In this document: piece by piece, positions 1 to 8,790 of the stretch | How positions within the stretch are numbered: the stretch's first letter is position 1 | Layout of the letters: each line of letters begins with the position of its first letter | Source of the DNA: Tigriopus japonicus | Lineage: Eukaryota > Arthropoda > Copepoda > Harpacticoida > Harpacticidae | DNA: 64,000 nucleotides | NCBI GenBank assembly: GCA_010645155.1 | Contig: CM021321.1 | Coordinates: 5,225,742 to 5,289,741 of the forward strand | Reading direction: 5' to 3' | Program-made: the position numbers and the translations under genes | Notes under the pieces: model-generated | Told to the model about the DNA's origin: nothing | The model's database searches: none | Seen by the model: only the letters and a program-made list of their open reading frames with translations

Positions 1-19
1 GAAAGCTCAAGATAATGCT

Positions 20-286
20 ATGCGTCGAACTGCACAAGGATCAGAAAGAGTACACTATTCCATTCGAAATGAGGGTGTTTGGGAAGACTTTGGATTACAT
101 GCAAACGACTCTCAAAATCGATCTGAATGCTCTAATTCCAATACGACGTGGTATGTTGATTCTGGAGCCACGTCTCACATGAGTGGTAATATTTTGCAGT
201 GTGAAAATTTTGAGCAATTTAAAAGAGATGGAATTCGACTTGGTAATAGCCACATGTTGGAGGTCAAGGTCGGAGGTCGAGGTGAT
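20..286 (+). pseudogene. copia gag/protease fragment
   Basis: About 90 codons with the retroviral-type aspartic protease signature WYVDSGATSHM near 150-182, preceded by the variable linker that joins Gag to protease in copia polyproteins. The frame runs into a short DNA transposon at 287 and stops inside it. On the far side of that insert (from 460) the continuing protease frame resumes, so the insertion split an otherwise open frame. This is a fragment of a dead element, not a host gene. Confidence 0.85.
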
Positions 287-451
287 CAGGGACCGCTGTA
301 CGTCAGGACGAATTTCAAAAATACACACTGGGTCCGATCATTGTACTAAAATGTGAGGTTTTTGCAACAAATATATTGTTCCGTTTAATTTTCATTGTAC
401 TAATCGGACCCAGTGTGTATTTTGAAAGCAATCCTGGCTTGAGCCATCCTT
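287..451. mobile_element. 165-bp hAT-like MITE in the copia protease
   Basis: The flanks carry the same 8 bp, gaggtgat, at 279-286 and 452-459. The insert begins CAGGGACCGCTG and its two ends are imperfect inverted repeats of about 50 bp sharing ACACACTGGGTCCGAT (about 322-337 and the complement near 403-418). An 8-bp duplication with a CAGGG start is the hAT pattern. It has no coding capacity. The host reading frame stays in phase across the duplication, so this insertion itself caused the break here. Confidence 0.85.
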
Positions 452-459
452 GAGGTGAT

Positions 460-1560
460 GTACGACTTATTTCCTATGATGGAACGATATGCCTTCTTCA
501 TGGTGTGCTTTATGTCCCAGATCTAAACGTAAATCTTATGAGTGTTGCAAAAGTTAGTGAGGTCGATGTGGTCACTACTTTTGATTGCTCGGGATATGTT
601 CTCCGATCTATCAACGGCTCCATTATTCTTAAAGCCAAGAAAATAGCGAGCTTATATGTTGTCGAGGGCCATGGCCAAACCATTAATAAACACGGTTCAG
701 CTTATCATTGCGCAAGTTATTCTCAAAGTATGTTGTGGCATCGTCGATTGGGTCATCTCAATGCTAAAGGAATGTCCGAATTGATCAAAAATGGAATGCT
801 ATTGGATTTTCCACTTCGACAGTTATCATCTTTGCCATTATGTGAGCCTTGTGTGTTTGGAAAAGCAAAGAGACGACCTTTCCGTGCTCGATCTTCGGTT
901 ACTACAACAAAACCATTGGAACTTGTTCATATCGACCTAAGTGGTCGTATTGGCACACCGTCTCTGGGTGGTGCGGAGTATTTTTTTGTAATAGTGGATG
1001 ATTTTTCACGATTTTTGTGGACCTTTCCTTTGAGGAGGAAGTGTGATGTATTTAACGTTTTCAAAGATTGGCACTCTCGGGTGGAGAAGGAGTCTGGTTT
1101 CCCATTACTAAAGGTACTTTCCGACAATGGCAGTGAATTTTGTTCATCGCGTTTTTTGGAGTATTTCAAGGCACATGGGATATTGCATCAAACTACAATC
1201 CCATATACACCTCAGCAAAACGGTTGTAGTGAACGTCAGATGAGAACCGTTGCTGAAGGTATTCGAGCACTGATGGATGATGGAAAATTTCCTCGGACAT
1301 TTTGGGCTGAACTGTTGGCCACACATACTTATCTGCGAAATCGTTGGCCTACTAAACTCTTGAATGCCAAAACGCCGTATGAAGACACAACAGGAAGCCT
1401 TGTGTGGCTCACTTACGTCGAATTGGTTAAACAGCTTATGCACACGTTCCAGAAGAAAGACAAAGTTGGATCCCAAAGCACAAAAACTAGTTCATGTTGG
1501 TTACGGGGAAGCTGTGAAAGGATACCGATTGTATGACTCAAGCTTAGGGAAATTTATTTA
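460..1560 (+). pseudogene. copia GAG-pre-integrase and integrase, frameshifted
   Basis: One frame (505-1536) carries the HHCC zinc-binding region (WHRRLGHLN near 738, CEPCVFGKAKRRPF near 844) and then the integrase core. The catalytic D-D-E is visible as HIDLSG near 928, LSDNGSEF near 1120 and the QQNGCSERQ stretch near 1216. Conserved sequence after the core moves to other frames: LRRIG then a stop near 1434, and KLDPKAQKLVHVGY in the frame of 1364-1603. At least two indels and a nonsense change have therefore accumulated here. It ends at the 8-bp duplication ctccaggg (1561-1568) of the next insert. Confidence 0.9.
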
Positions 1561-1568
1561 CTCCAGGG

Positions 1569-2276
1569 CAGAGTTGGGTCAATTACTTGAAAAATGTAAT
1601 TAATTACAATTACAATCACATCATCCGAAAATGTAATTGACTTCAATTACAATTACATGTCAATTACATGACAATTACATGTCAATTACAATCCTTCCGT
1701 CTCTTTTACCCTTTTGCCTTTTCAAAACGCTGAAAAATAAACAGATCTCCCATTCTTAAAAGGCGATGCACCAACTGCAACTTATAATGCCTGAAAGGTT
1801 AATATGAAAGAGTGATTTACAAAAACCAAAAGTTTATGAACGGGCTTAAATATCAGAACTATTATGCCATGAACCACAAGGCATATTTTTCTTTTCCAGA
1901 AAACATAAACTTTATCCACATATATCAAGTATGACGATGTTCAAAACTTTATTTTTCCACCTCATTTGTCTGTCCTTAGTTGTGAAAAGCCCTACCTCCT
2001 GACACAAAAAACATGGTCAACAGCTATTTTAGTTTACAAGTATTTTAACATCATAGCTTGGGTGTGTATTGTAACAAAAGCTACCTGTTAGTGGCATCAC
2101 ATTGACCGCAAGTTTGAAAAGTAATTGGTAGTTTGTAATTGACAATTCGTCAATTACATGGCCAAAAATGTAATTAATTACAATTACTTGGCCCAAAATG
2201 TAATTAATTACAATTACATGTAATTGTAATTGAAATTACGTAATTGTAATTGCAATTACAATTACTCCCAACCCTG
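1569..2276. mobile_element. 708-bp hAT-like non-autonomous element with ATTAC-rich ends
   Basis: An exact 8-bp duplication ctccaggg flanks it (1561-1568, 2277-2284). The termini are CAGAGTTGGG on the left and the complement of CAGGGTTGGG on the right. Both subterminal regions are stacks of TAATTGTAATTAATTACA-type motifs (about 1590-1690 and 2130-2265), the multiple short subterminal repeats seen in hAT elements where transposase binds. The 440-bp core is AT-rich with no ORF. The left 40 bp match the right end of the element at 40076-40374 in inverted orientation, so the two belong to one family. Confidence 0.87.
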
Positions 2277-2284
2277 CTCCAGGG

Positions 2285-2641
2285 ATGTTATTTTTGATGA
2301 AGATGTCAATGGTTGTGGATCAAATTCAAAGGGCTCTACCTCTGTGGAAGATATTTCTTATGGATCGGCTTCAACGTGCGATTCTCTGACGGAACCTGTC
2401 ATTCTAAATGGATCTTGTTTGCCTAACTCTGATGCTGGAGACATTGGAGAAATCCAAAAGGAGATCCAGGACGAGTCAAAAACGGCTTTGCCTGTCAATG
2501 ACTCGTTAAATGGCAAGATTACCTCAGCTGATATTAGCATTGATGGCGGTACTTCGGTTGAAGTCAAGGCAAGCAATCATTATGATGATGGAGAAGATGA
2601 TCCGAATAGTGATGCCTTAAGACCGCAGAGAATTCGCAAGT
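2285..2641 (+). pseudogene. copia integrase-RT linker fragment
   Basis: Open frame of about 119 codons resuming directly after the 2277-2284 duplication with the copia-typical RDVIFDE, followed by an acidic, serine-rich spacer and ending with RPQRIRKSP just before the next insertion. This RPxRxRxxP motif normally sits some 20-40 residues ahead of the reverse transcriptase in copia polyproteins, which fixes its place in the element. Confidence 0.8.
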
Positions 2642-2649
2642 CTCCTCAG

Positions 2650-3764
2650 CAGGGTGGGCATTTGATTTTTGGACATTTTGTCCACCCTGTCCAAAAGGTG
2701 TCCAAAAGTGTCCAAAATTAAGGCTGTCCAAAAATAGGAGTGTCCAAAAGTGTCCAAAAATAGTAATTCGAAAAATAATGGTTAAAAACATTTTTAGAAC
2801 AACATTCTACAAACTTTCTCTCCAAAATAAACGTCACTTGACGAAATCTAGGCAAGAATAAGTCAATTCAGCATAAGAAACTTACACTTAATACATTAAA
2901 TGAGCCAATAACTTGAAGGCCAAACTGGACATTTGAACTTTCCACTCTTTTCATTTGACCACCGAGCATCGTTCAAAATGTGAGAAAGAATGATCGACTG
3001 AAGGAATGAACGAACAAACGAATGTGAGACTGGGACTACTAATAACACGCTCACACCACACTTCATGTTAAACATAGTATGCGAGTACATTTTAAAGCTA
3101 ATTGTGTCTTGATTTGTGACAAGAGAAGGTTACTTGGCATTTTGATTTATATTCCAAAGTTTATCATTGTTGCAAGTGTTTCCCATGCAAGAGGCAAGAA
3201 GTCTTTTGACCTGACTGTCCAAAAAATGTTAACTATAATAAAGCACACTCAAACTGATATCAGATTGTAATGTGGGTATTATAATGCTTTTGCCAAAGAA
3301 TTAAAGCAGTGTTGTTTTTGTTGTTTTGCTATTAAAAAGACAAGACTCTTGTTTAGAGATGAGGAAATAAAATGTAAATCTTGAAACATTTTGAACAGTT
3401 ACACACATTTGACCATATTGTATAAACAAAACATTTATTTTTTTAACAAGTTATTAACAAGTTATCATGGCAAAGTTTATTTCTCCAAGTAATGTTCCCA
3501 TTAATAGAACTATTTTTGTTTAAGTACACAACCATGCATTCTTTAGAATTCAATTACTTATGTAGTGTAACTGGTTTTTCGTCTGATTTGTACAACCTTC
3601 TTTTACGTTTGTTGGACTTTTGGACACTTATGGACATCTTTTGGGGATTTTTGGACACCCTCTGGGGATTTTTGGACACCTTCTGGGTATTTTTGGACAC
3701 TTTTGGACACTTTTGGACACTAGGGTGTCCAAAATGCTCTCGATGTCGAAAAATGCCCACCCTG
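2650..3764. mobile_element. 1115-bp hAT-like non-autonomous element with TGTCCAAAA subterminal repeats
   Basis: An exact 8-bp duplication ctcctcag lies at 2642-2649 and 3765-3772. The terminal inverted repeats begin with a perfect CAGGGTGGGCATTT. Each end carries a cluster of the same 9-mer, TGTCCAAAA on the left (2690-2760) and its complement TTTTGGACA on the right (3610-3735), facing inward. The interior is AT-rich without a transposase; the small ORFs there are chance readings of the repeats. The host copia frame is in register on both sides. Confidence 0.9.
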
Positions 3765-3772
3765 CTCCTCAG

Positions 3773-5012
3773 CCTTACGGAGACTGGGCTACTTTAGTTA
3801 CAGACAACGATTCGTCTGATCCAGAAAGCTTCCAACAAGCAATGTCTGGCCCCGATGCTGATAAATGGATGACCGCCATGCTGGAGGAGCTTGAATCATT
3901 TCGGGAAAATAAAGTATGGGAATTGGTCGATCTACCTCCGGGTCAAAAATTGGTGTCAACCAGATGGCTCTCCAAAATGAAAAAGAATGAGCACGGCCAT
4001 GTTGAACGGTACAAAGCTCGGCTTGTTGCCCGTGGTTTTTCTCAAACGTATGGTGAAAACTTTTACGTAACATTTGCCCCGGTTGCCCGATATGAGTCAA
4101 TACGAACATTATTGGCTGTGGCAGTTACAGAAGGTCTCAAACTATATCAATATGATATCAAGACGGCGGTTTTACACGGCAAATTAGAGGAAGAAGTTTA
4201 CGTCTCACAACCGGAAGGTTTCGTTGTTGCTACAGCCAAAAATAGTGTCTACAGGTTGAACCGTAGCATGTATGGATTACGACAATCACCTCGATGCTGG
4301 AATCAAGCTTTACATGAATTTTTCGTTGTTTGGATTCTTTAGATTCTGTGCTGATCCCTGTCTTTATAACCGAGGAAATTTTACTTCGGCTGTGATTGTA
4401 TCTGTGTACGTAGATGATATCGTTTGATGTTCCAGGGATGACAAACTTGTGAAAGAAGTTGAATTGGCGCTCAGTAAGAGGTTCAATGTCAAGTGTCTTG
4501 GACCGTTAAACTACTTTTTGGGATGCTCTGTGAAGCAAAATCATGATTCCATTTGGATTGGACAGCCACGACTCGCTAGCGAACTTTTGAGCACAGCTCA
4601 AATGGACACCTGCAAACCAACGGCAACGCCAATGGAACCTGGACTGAAGCTCATGAAAAATAATGAGGAGGAAGAGTCAATAGATTCCACATTGTATCGG
4701 TCAATAGTGGGTGGATTACTTTATCTTTCTGAGCGAACTTGTCCTGACATTGCGTTTGCTGTTGGTGTTGTTGCCAGATTTTGTGCCAATCCAAAACTGA
4801 GTCACTGGCAAGCAGTCAAGAGAATTCTGCGTTATCTGAGTGACACAAAGGTGCTTGGAATTCAATACACCAAACAAGCCGTTGTTGACCCTATTATTGG
4901 GTATTCTGATGCAGACTTTGCAGGTGATATGACAGATCGAAAATCTACGTCTGGGTACATATTCATCTTGTCTTGTGGTCCTGTGTCTTGGAAGAGCAAG
5001 AAGCAACCAATA
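3773..5012 (+). pseudogene. copia reverse transcriptase and start of RNase H, frameshifted
   Basis: The first frame (to about 4340) holds the RVT_2 landmarks: WMTAMLEELESF, KARLVARGFSQ, the catalytic-Asp block QYDIKTAVLHG near 4150 and LNRSMYGLRQSPRCWN near 4257. Conservation then moves to a second frame containing YVDD near 4410, with a TGA stop shortly after. It continues through LGPLNYFLG (near 4500) and the RNase H segment IIGYSDADFAGD (near 4890) up to KKQP (near 5000), where the fourth insert begins. The frame change at about 4325 and the stop make it inactive. Confidence 0.9.
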
Positions 5013-5020
5013 GTGTGTAT

Positions 5021-6174
5021 TAGAGCTCTATATTAGAAAGAGTACAATCATATCCAACGCCATCTAGTTCATTCTGCTCGCAACTGCTCGCCGTTCCCAA
5101 AAGGATGCACGAGTACCCTCTAAGCTGAACAAATTTTCCAAAATATGAGACCAAGATAGCAATTTTTGAGAAACTAAGGGACCTAGAACCCTTATGAAGG
5201 GGTCCAAAATGAACTGTTAGTGTGTTTCAAATGAGTTAAGATTGCATTACTTGTAAAATTAGGTTTAAAACTTTAAAAGACATTAAGAGAATGAAAATCT
5301 ATCCCCTTGGACATATTGATGCAAGTGGTGGCAACAATGGGATTGGAAATGAAATTGCAGTGCTGCTGAATTCTCTTCCCTCTTGTGCTTGGCTGTCATG
5401 GTCATTGCTGAGAAACAGCACAGGGAATTTTCTTCCTCTCTTGACTTCACCCTTGACTGCAATTTAAACTTGCCCACCTAGATGCAAGATCACAGGAGTA
5501 GCTGGTGGTGGCCAGCAGGGGAGTGCAGTCAAATGCTTGCTAGCTTCAGATGGCTTGCCGAGCTTGCCCACTGGCACTTGTCAAGAAGGGAACTGATAGG
5601 ATTGCTGGGCCGGGCCAGCTTTCTCTCTCTCTCTTGCTCGCTCTCTCTCTCGCTCGCTCTCTCTTTCTCTCGCTCGCTCTCTCTCTCGCTCGCTCTCTCT
5701 CTCTCGCTCTCGCTCTCCACACTGAGCCCAGTGAACAAACAAGGAGGACTTGACTCAAAATTTCAGGGTTGAAAGGTGAAGAAAGGAAAACTCAACATTC
5801 TCCTCTCTATCAATATTCTTTCTGAAACATTTTTATGGTAGGAGCCCTGATTACAAACGTTTTCTCTGAAAAGCATTGATCAGAGTGAGGGGTGAGATAT
5901 TCATTTTTCTCTTGGTCTTTTAGGTTTTAAACTTAATTTTACAAGTAATTCAGCTTTGAATCATTTGAAACACACTAATAGGTCATTTTGGACCCCTTCA
6001 TTAAGGTTCTAGGCCCTTTACTTTCTCAAAAGTTGTCACCTTGTTCTCATATTTTGGAAAAGTTGTTCAGCTTAGAGGGTACTTTTGCATTGTTTTGGGA
6101 ACGGCGAGCAGTTGCGAGCCAAATCAACTAGATGGCGTTGGATATGATTGTACTCTTTCTAATATAGAGCTCTA
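5021..6174. mobile_element. 1154-bp non-autonomous element with about 285-bp terminal inverted repeats
   Basis: An exact 8-bp duplication gtgtgtat lies at 5013-5020 and 6175-6182. The ends TAGAGCTCTATATTAGAAAG are perfect inverted copies, and similarity continues with scattered mismatches for about 285 bp (5021-5307 against 5889-6174). The middle holds a (CT)n/(CTCG)n tract. There is no transposase. The duplication length and TAGAG ends suggest hAT, but such long inverted repeats are unusual for that superfamily, so the class assignment is tentative. It splits the copia RNase H. Confidence 0.88.
5619..5719. repeat. CT/CTCG microsatellite inside the 5021-6174 element
   Basis: About 100 bp of alternating CTCTCT and GCTCG units. 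It produces spurious serine/leucine-rich or arginine/glutamate-rich reading frames on both strands. It lies near the middle of the transposon, between the two long inverted arms. Confidence 0.9.
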
Positions 6175-6182
6175 GTGTGTAT

Positions 6183-6516
6183 CAGTACGTGTGAAAGTGA
6201 ATATGTCAGTCTCGCAATGAGTGCTCAAGAAGCAATATGGCTAAGAAAACTCTTGGGCGACCTCGATCAAAACGTGAGTGAGCCCATAATTATCAAAGAA
6301 GATAATCAACCGGCGATTGCTCTTGCCAAAAATGTGCTCTTTCACCCACGAAGCAAACACATTGATATCAAGTCTCACTTAATTCGAGAGCAAATTGAAC
6401 AAAGGATTTTGCAAGTTGAGTACACGTCTTCGGCAAATCAATTGGCCGAGATATTCACCAAACCACTAGCAGGACAGCGGGATGAGGTTAAGTGTTGGAG
6501 AGAAATCAAGGTTTAG
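6183..6516 (+). pseudogene. copia RNase H C-terminal part
   Basis: Resumes right after the duplicated 8 bp with STCESEYVSLAMSAQEAIWL, the copia RNase H block, then IIKEDNQPAIALAKN, RSKHIDIKSH and QLAEIFTKPL, the canonical C-terminal end of copia Pol. The stop is at 6514-6516. The frame is intact within this piece, so only the insertion at 5021 disrupts this domain. Confidence 0.9.
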
Positions 6517-6745
6517 TGATGACAAGAAAAATCATTCTTCAAATGAAAACAAGTTGTCGAATTTTTTATCCGGTGAGGTCAATAAAACGATTTTATCTAA
6601 CTAAGTGTATGTGTATGTGTAAGAATACTAAGAGAGAGACAAATAAGATCTGCAAAGATTGAAAGGGCTGACAATACAAATTCTATTTTTCTTAATTTGG
6701 TTTGTTCGATAATTCAAGAATTGCATTTAATAAAATTTTGCACAG

Positions 6746-7633
6746 TCATAGATATTTCTGCGACCCTCCTGAAAAGCGATCATTAAGCTGACGGGCTTTC
6801 TTGAGCATCCTTTCTTTTTGGGCATTGTCAAACTGATTGGCTTGTAAGTCAATATCGCGATCAAAAGATCGTCGCTCCATGGGCGGACCCGAACTTGAGG
6901 AGCTGGAGCCTTTTCTGGGTTGGTTCCGTTTTTGAGTATGCTCCTCCATTAGACTCTTTGTGCCACGTTTATCTCGCAACTGATGAGCTACTTTGTCCAT
7001 GGCTTGGTCACGTTTCAAACTGGCCAAGTAAGCCAACACATCTTCATCTTTTTCAGCCGATTCTGGCACGGGTTCCTCAATCAATTCCCCTCTTGCTTTT
7101 TTAGCCTTAATCTCAGGCGTATCTGTCCAACCGGATCGATCACCCTTGGGTTTGTCCTTATTCGATTTATTGAACTGCCGAGGCCCCAATCCAAAATTTT
7201 TGGTCCGTTCCGGCGGCAATTCCAGCATCCAAGTCTCTCTGCCTTGAACTTCTGGCCGATCTTTGCCTTCTAGACGATCTTTCATTCGCTGAGCTCGAGC
7301 TTCTAAATCACGAGCTACTGATTGGGCGTGTTCTTGTTCTGATCCGGGCTGAGGGGGCGTGGGACCAATCACTTCATCATCATGATCATCATCATCGTGG
7401 TAGCTTAGGTTAGGATTTTCTTCTTGGGAAGAGCTCGGTTGGGTCGTTTCGGAGAAGGTAGTCGGTGATCCATCGGGAGGACGCTTTCGGGAAAATCCGG
7501 GAGGCAGAGCAGGACCATATGAGGAGTGGCTTTTATTGGTGGGTGGGACGTCAGCATCCTTTGAATCTTCTTCTTGGCTAGCCTCTCGTAGTTTTTGAAG
7601 ATGAGGGGGAAGTGCTGGTCCGTATTGGCTCAT
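6746..7633 (-). CDS. GPALPP1: GPALPP motifs-containing protein 1
   Basis: A single-exon frame of 295 residues. The family hallmark GPALPP appears twice, at residues 5-10 and near 40-45. The middle is charged and disordered with an acidic run (DDDDHDDE near residue 80). The conserved C-terminal block follows: ETWMLELPPERTKNFGLGPRQF around residues 133-155, then SGWTDTPEIKAKK. Homologues are about 340 residues long, so this one is slightly short but has both ends. Its function is poorly known; nuclear proteins of this family are found with RNA-processing factors. An ATTAAA variant poly(A) signal lies about 15 bp past the stop on the coding strand. The tail faces the dead copia element 229 bp away. 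Confidence 0.92.
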   Translation of the reverse strand: MSQYGPALPPHLQKLREASQEEDSKDADVPPTNKSHSSYGPALPPGFSRKRPPDGSPTTFSETTQPSSSQEENPNLSYHDDDDHDDEVIGPTPPQPGSEQEHAQSVARDLEARAQRMKDRLEGKDRPEVQGRETWMLELPPERTKNFGLGPRQFNKSNKDKPKGDRSGWTDTPEIKAKKARGELIEEPVPESAEKDEDVLAYLASLKRDQAMDKVAHQLRDKRGTKSLMEEHTQKRNQPRKGSSSSSSGPPMERRSFDRDIDLQANQFDNAQKERMLKKARQLNDRFSGGSQKYL

Positions 7634-8790
7634 CTTTTGAGGAAGTACTTCAATTTAGTAACAAAAAATCATGATTTTGACGCCACTTCTTCATTTTTTT
7701 TGGTTGTTTTAGTTCAGTCATGCTTCTACTTACCGATGGTGTGCTGAGACATAGAGGCTCCTGGTCTATCAACGAAAACAAACAAAATAGCATGAACAGG
7801 GTTCCTAAGTTTTGAATACGCCTCAGAATTCTTTTTTTCGACCCAGATTGGTGACCACATTTTCTACGAGTTCCATTTTGAGGCTACGTTAAATATTACA
7901 AATCAACACGACACAAATGAATTGTGCCTTTAGAGGTGGATTCAAATAGATAAATGAATGAAAAGTTGAGTGATTTATGACTTAATTGGACAAATTGCCC
8001 CATCTGATTCATGACATCTGGTGGCAAAACGTGCAAGACCGTTGGTGGAAAGGTCGAAAGATAGTATTGATATATTAGTAAGTTTGAATGGCTCTCATCT
8101 CACTCCAGGGCCTTGAAAGATTCGGCTATTAGGTGGAAATGATTGAAGTTTTGACAAATTGACTGTGTTTTGCAAGAATATGCACAATTCAATGTTTTGA
8201 TCTAAGAATAGAAATTCCTTGAAGGATCATTGAATAGAAACAGAAGTAAAGCACGGCATTTTGTGAAGTGTCTTGATGGTTTCGAAGTTTAACAATACAA
8301 ATTTATTTTGTTACATCACCTACACTTGTACTTATACAATTACAGTGGTCTTTTGTTGGGAACTTTCTCATGCCAAAACGAGCAAATAAACTTCATATTT
8401 TTCCAATAGTTTTTTTGACTCAACTACGTAGTGTGAGTAAAAGGTTGCAAGGTCCAAACAACTGTGAACTTTCTGTGGAGCGCTGGGTTCATGTCAATAC
8501 AACTCTTGCGGACTCCACTCCTAGGTGCCTGGAAAACTGAACCCCCCAACCGACTAAGGTTTCCTGCGGCTCAAGTAATCTATTAACTATTACTTTTGAG
8601 GTGAATAAGACTCCACTGTTTACATTAATGTATTATTATATATGTGTCAAACTAAGGTTAATATCAATAAATAATCTTACTAGTAAGGAAAGAGATGAAG
8701 GAACACAGAGCTTTTTTTGGTAGGGCTTTTTACATCAAATTACAAATAGATGTGAGAAAACTGATACATAGCGAAGGTTAAAAAACGATC
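7634..8790. other. intergenic, nothing recognised
   Basis: 1.16 kb between the start of GPALPP1 and the stop of IPPK, both on the minus strand. It must hold the GPALPP1 promoter and the IPPK 3' UTR. No RNA gene, paired inverted ends or convincing frame was seen. Confidence 0.5.

Larger units (their letters stand above)
1..6517 (+). mobile_element. Ty1/copia LTR retrotransposon, degenerate, 5' end outside window
   Basis: Fragments read in copia order: aspartic protease, GAG-pre-integrase, integrase, reverse transcriptase, RNase H. The protease keeps a DSGAT motif near 172, the integrase core is near 910-1260, and a YVDD box sits near 4410 in a shifted frame. Four DNA transposons interrupt it (287-451, 1569-2276, 2650-3764, 5021-6174), each flanked by an exact 8-bp duplication, about 3.1 kb of foreign DNA in all. 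It also carries frameshifts near 1390-1450 and 4325 and in-frame stops near 1434 and 4425, so it is non-functional. Gag and the 5' LTR would lie left of the window. No 3' LTR is recognisable between the RNase H stop at 6516 and the GPALPP1 stop codon at 6746. Confidence 0.93.

Noticed and set aside
5529..5772. Serine/leucine- and arginine/glutamate-rich ORFs
   Set aside because: They are readings of the CT/CTCG microsatellite within the 5021-6174 transposon.
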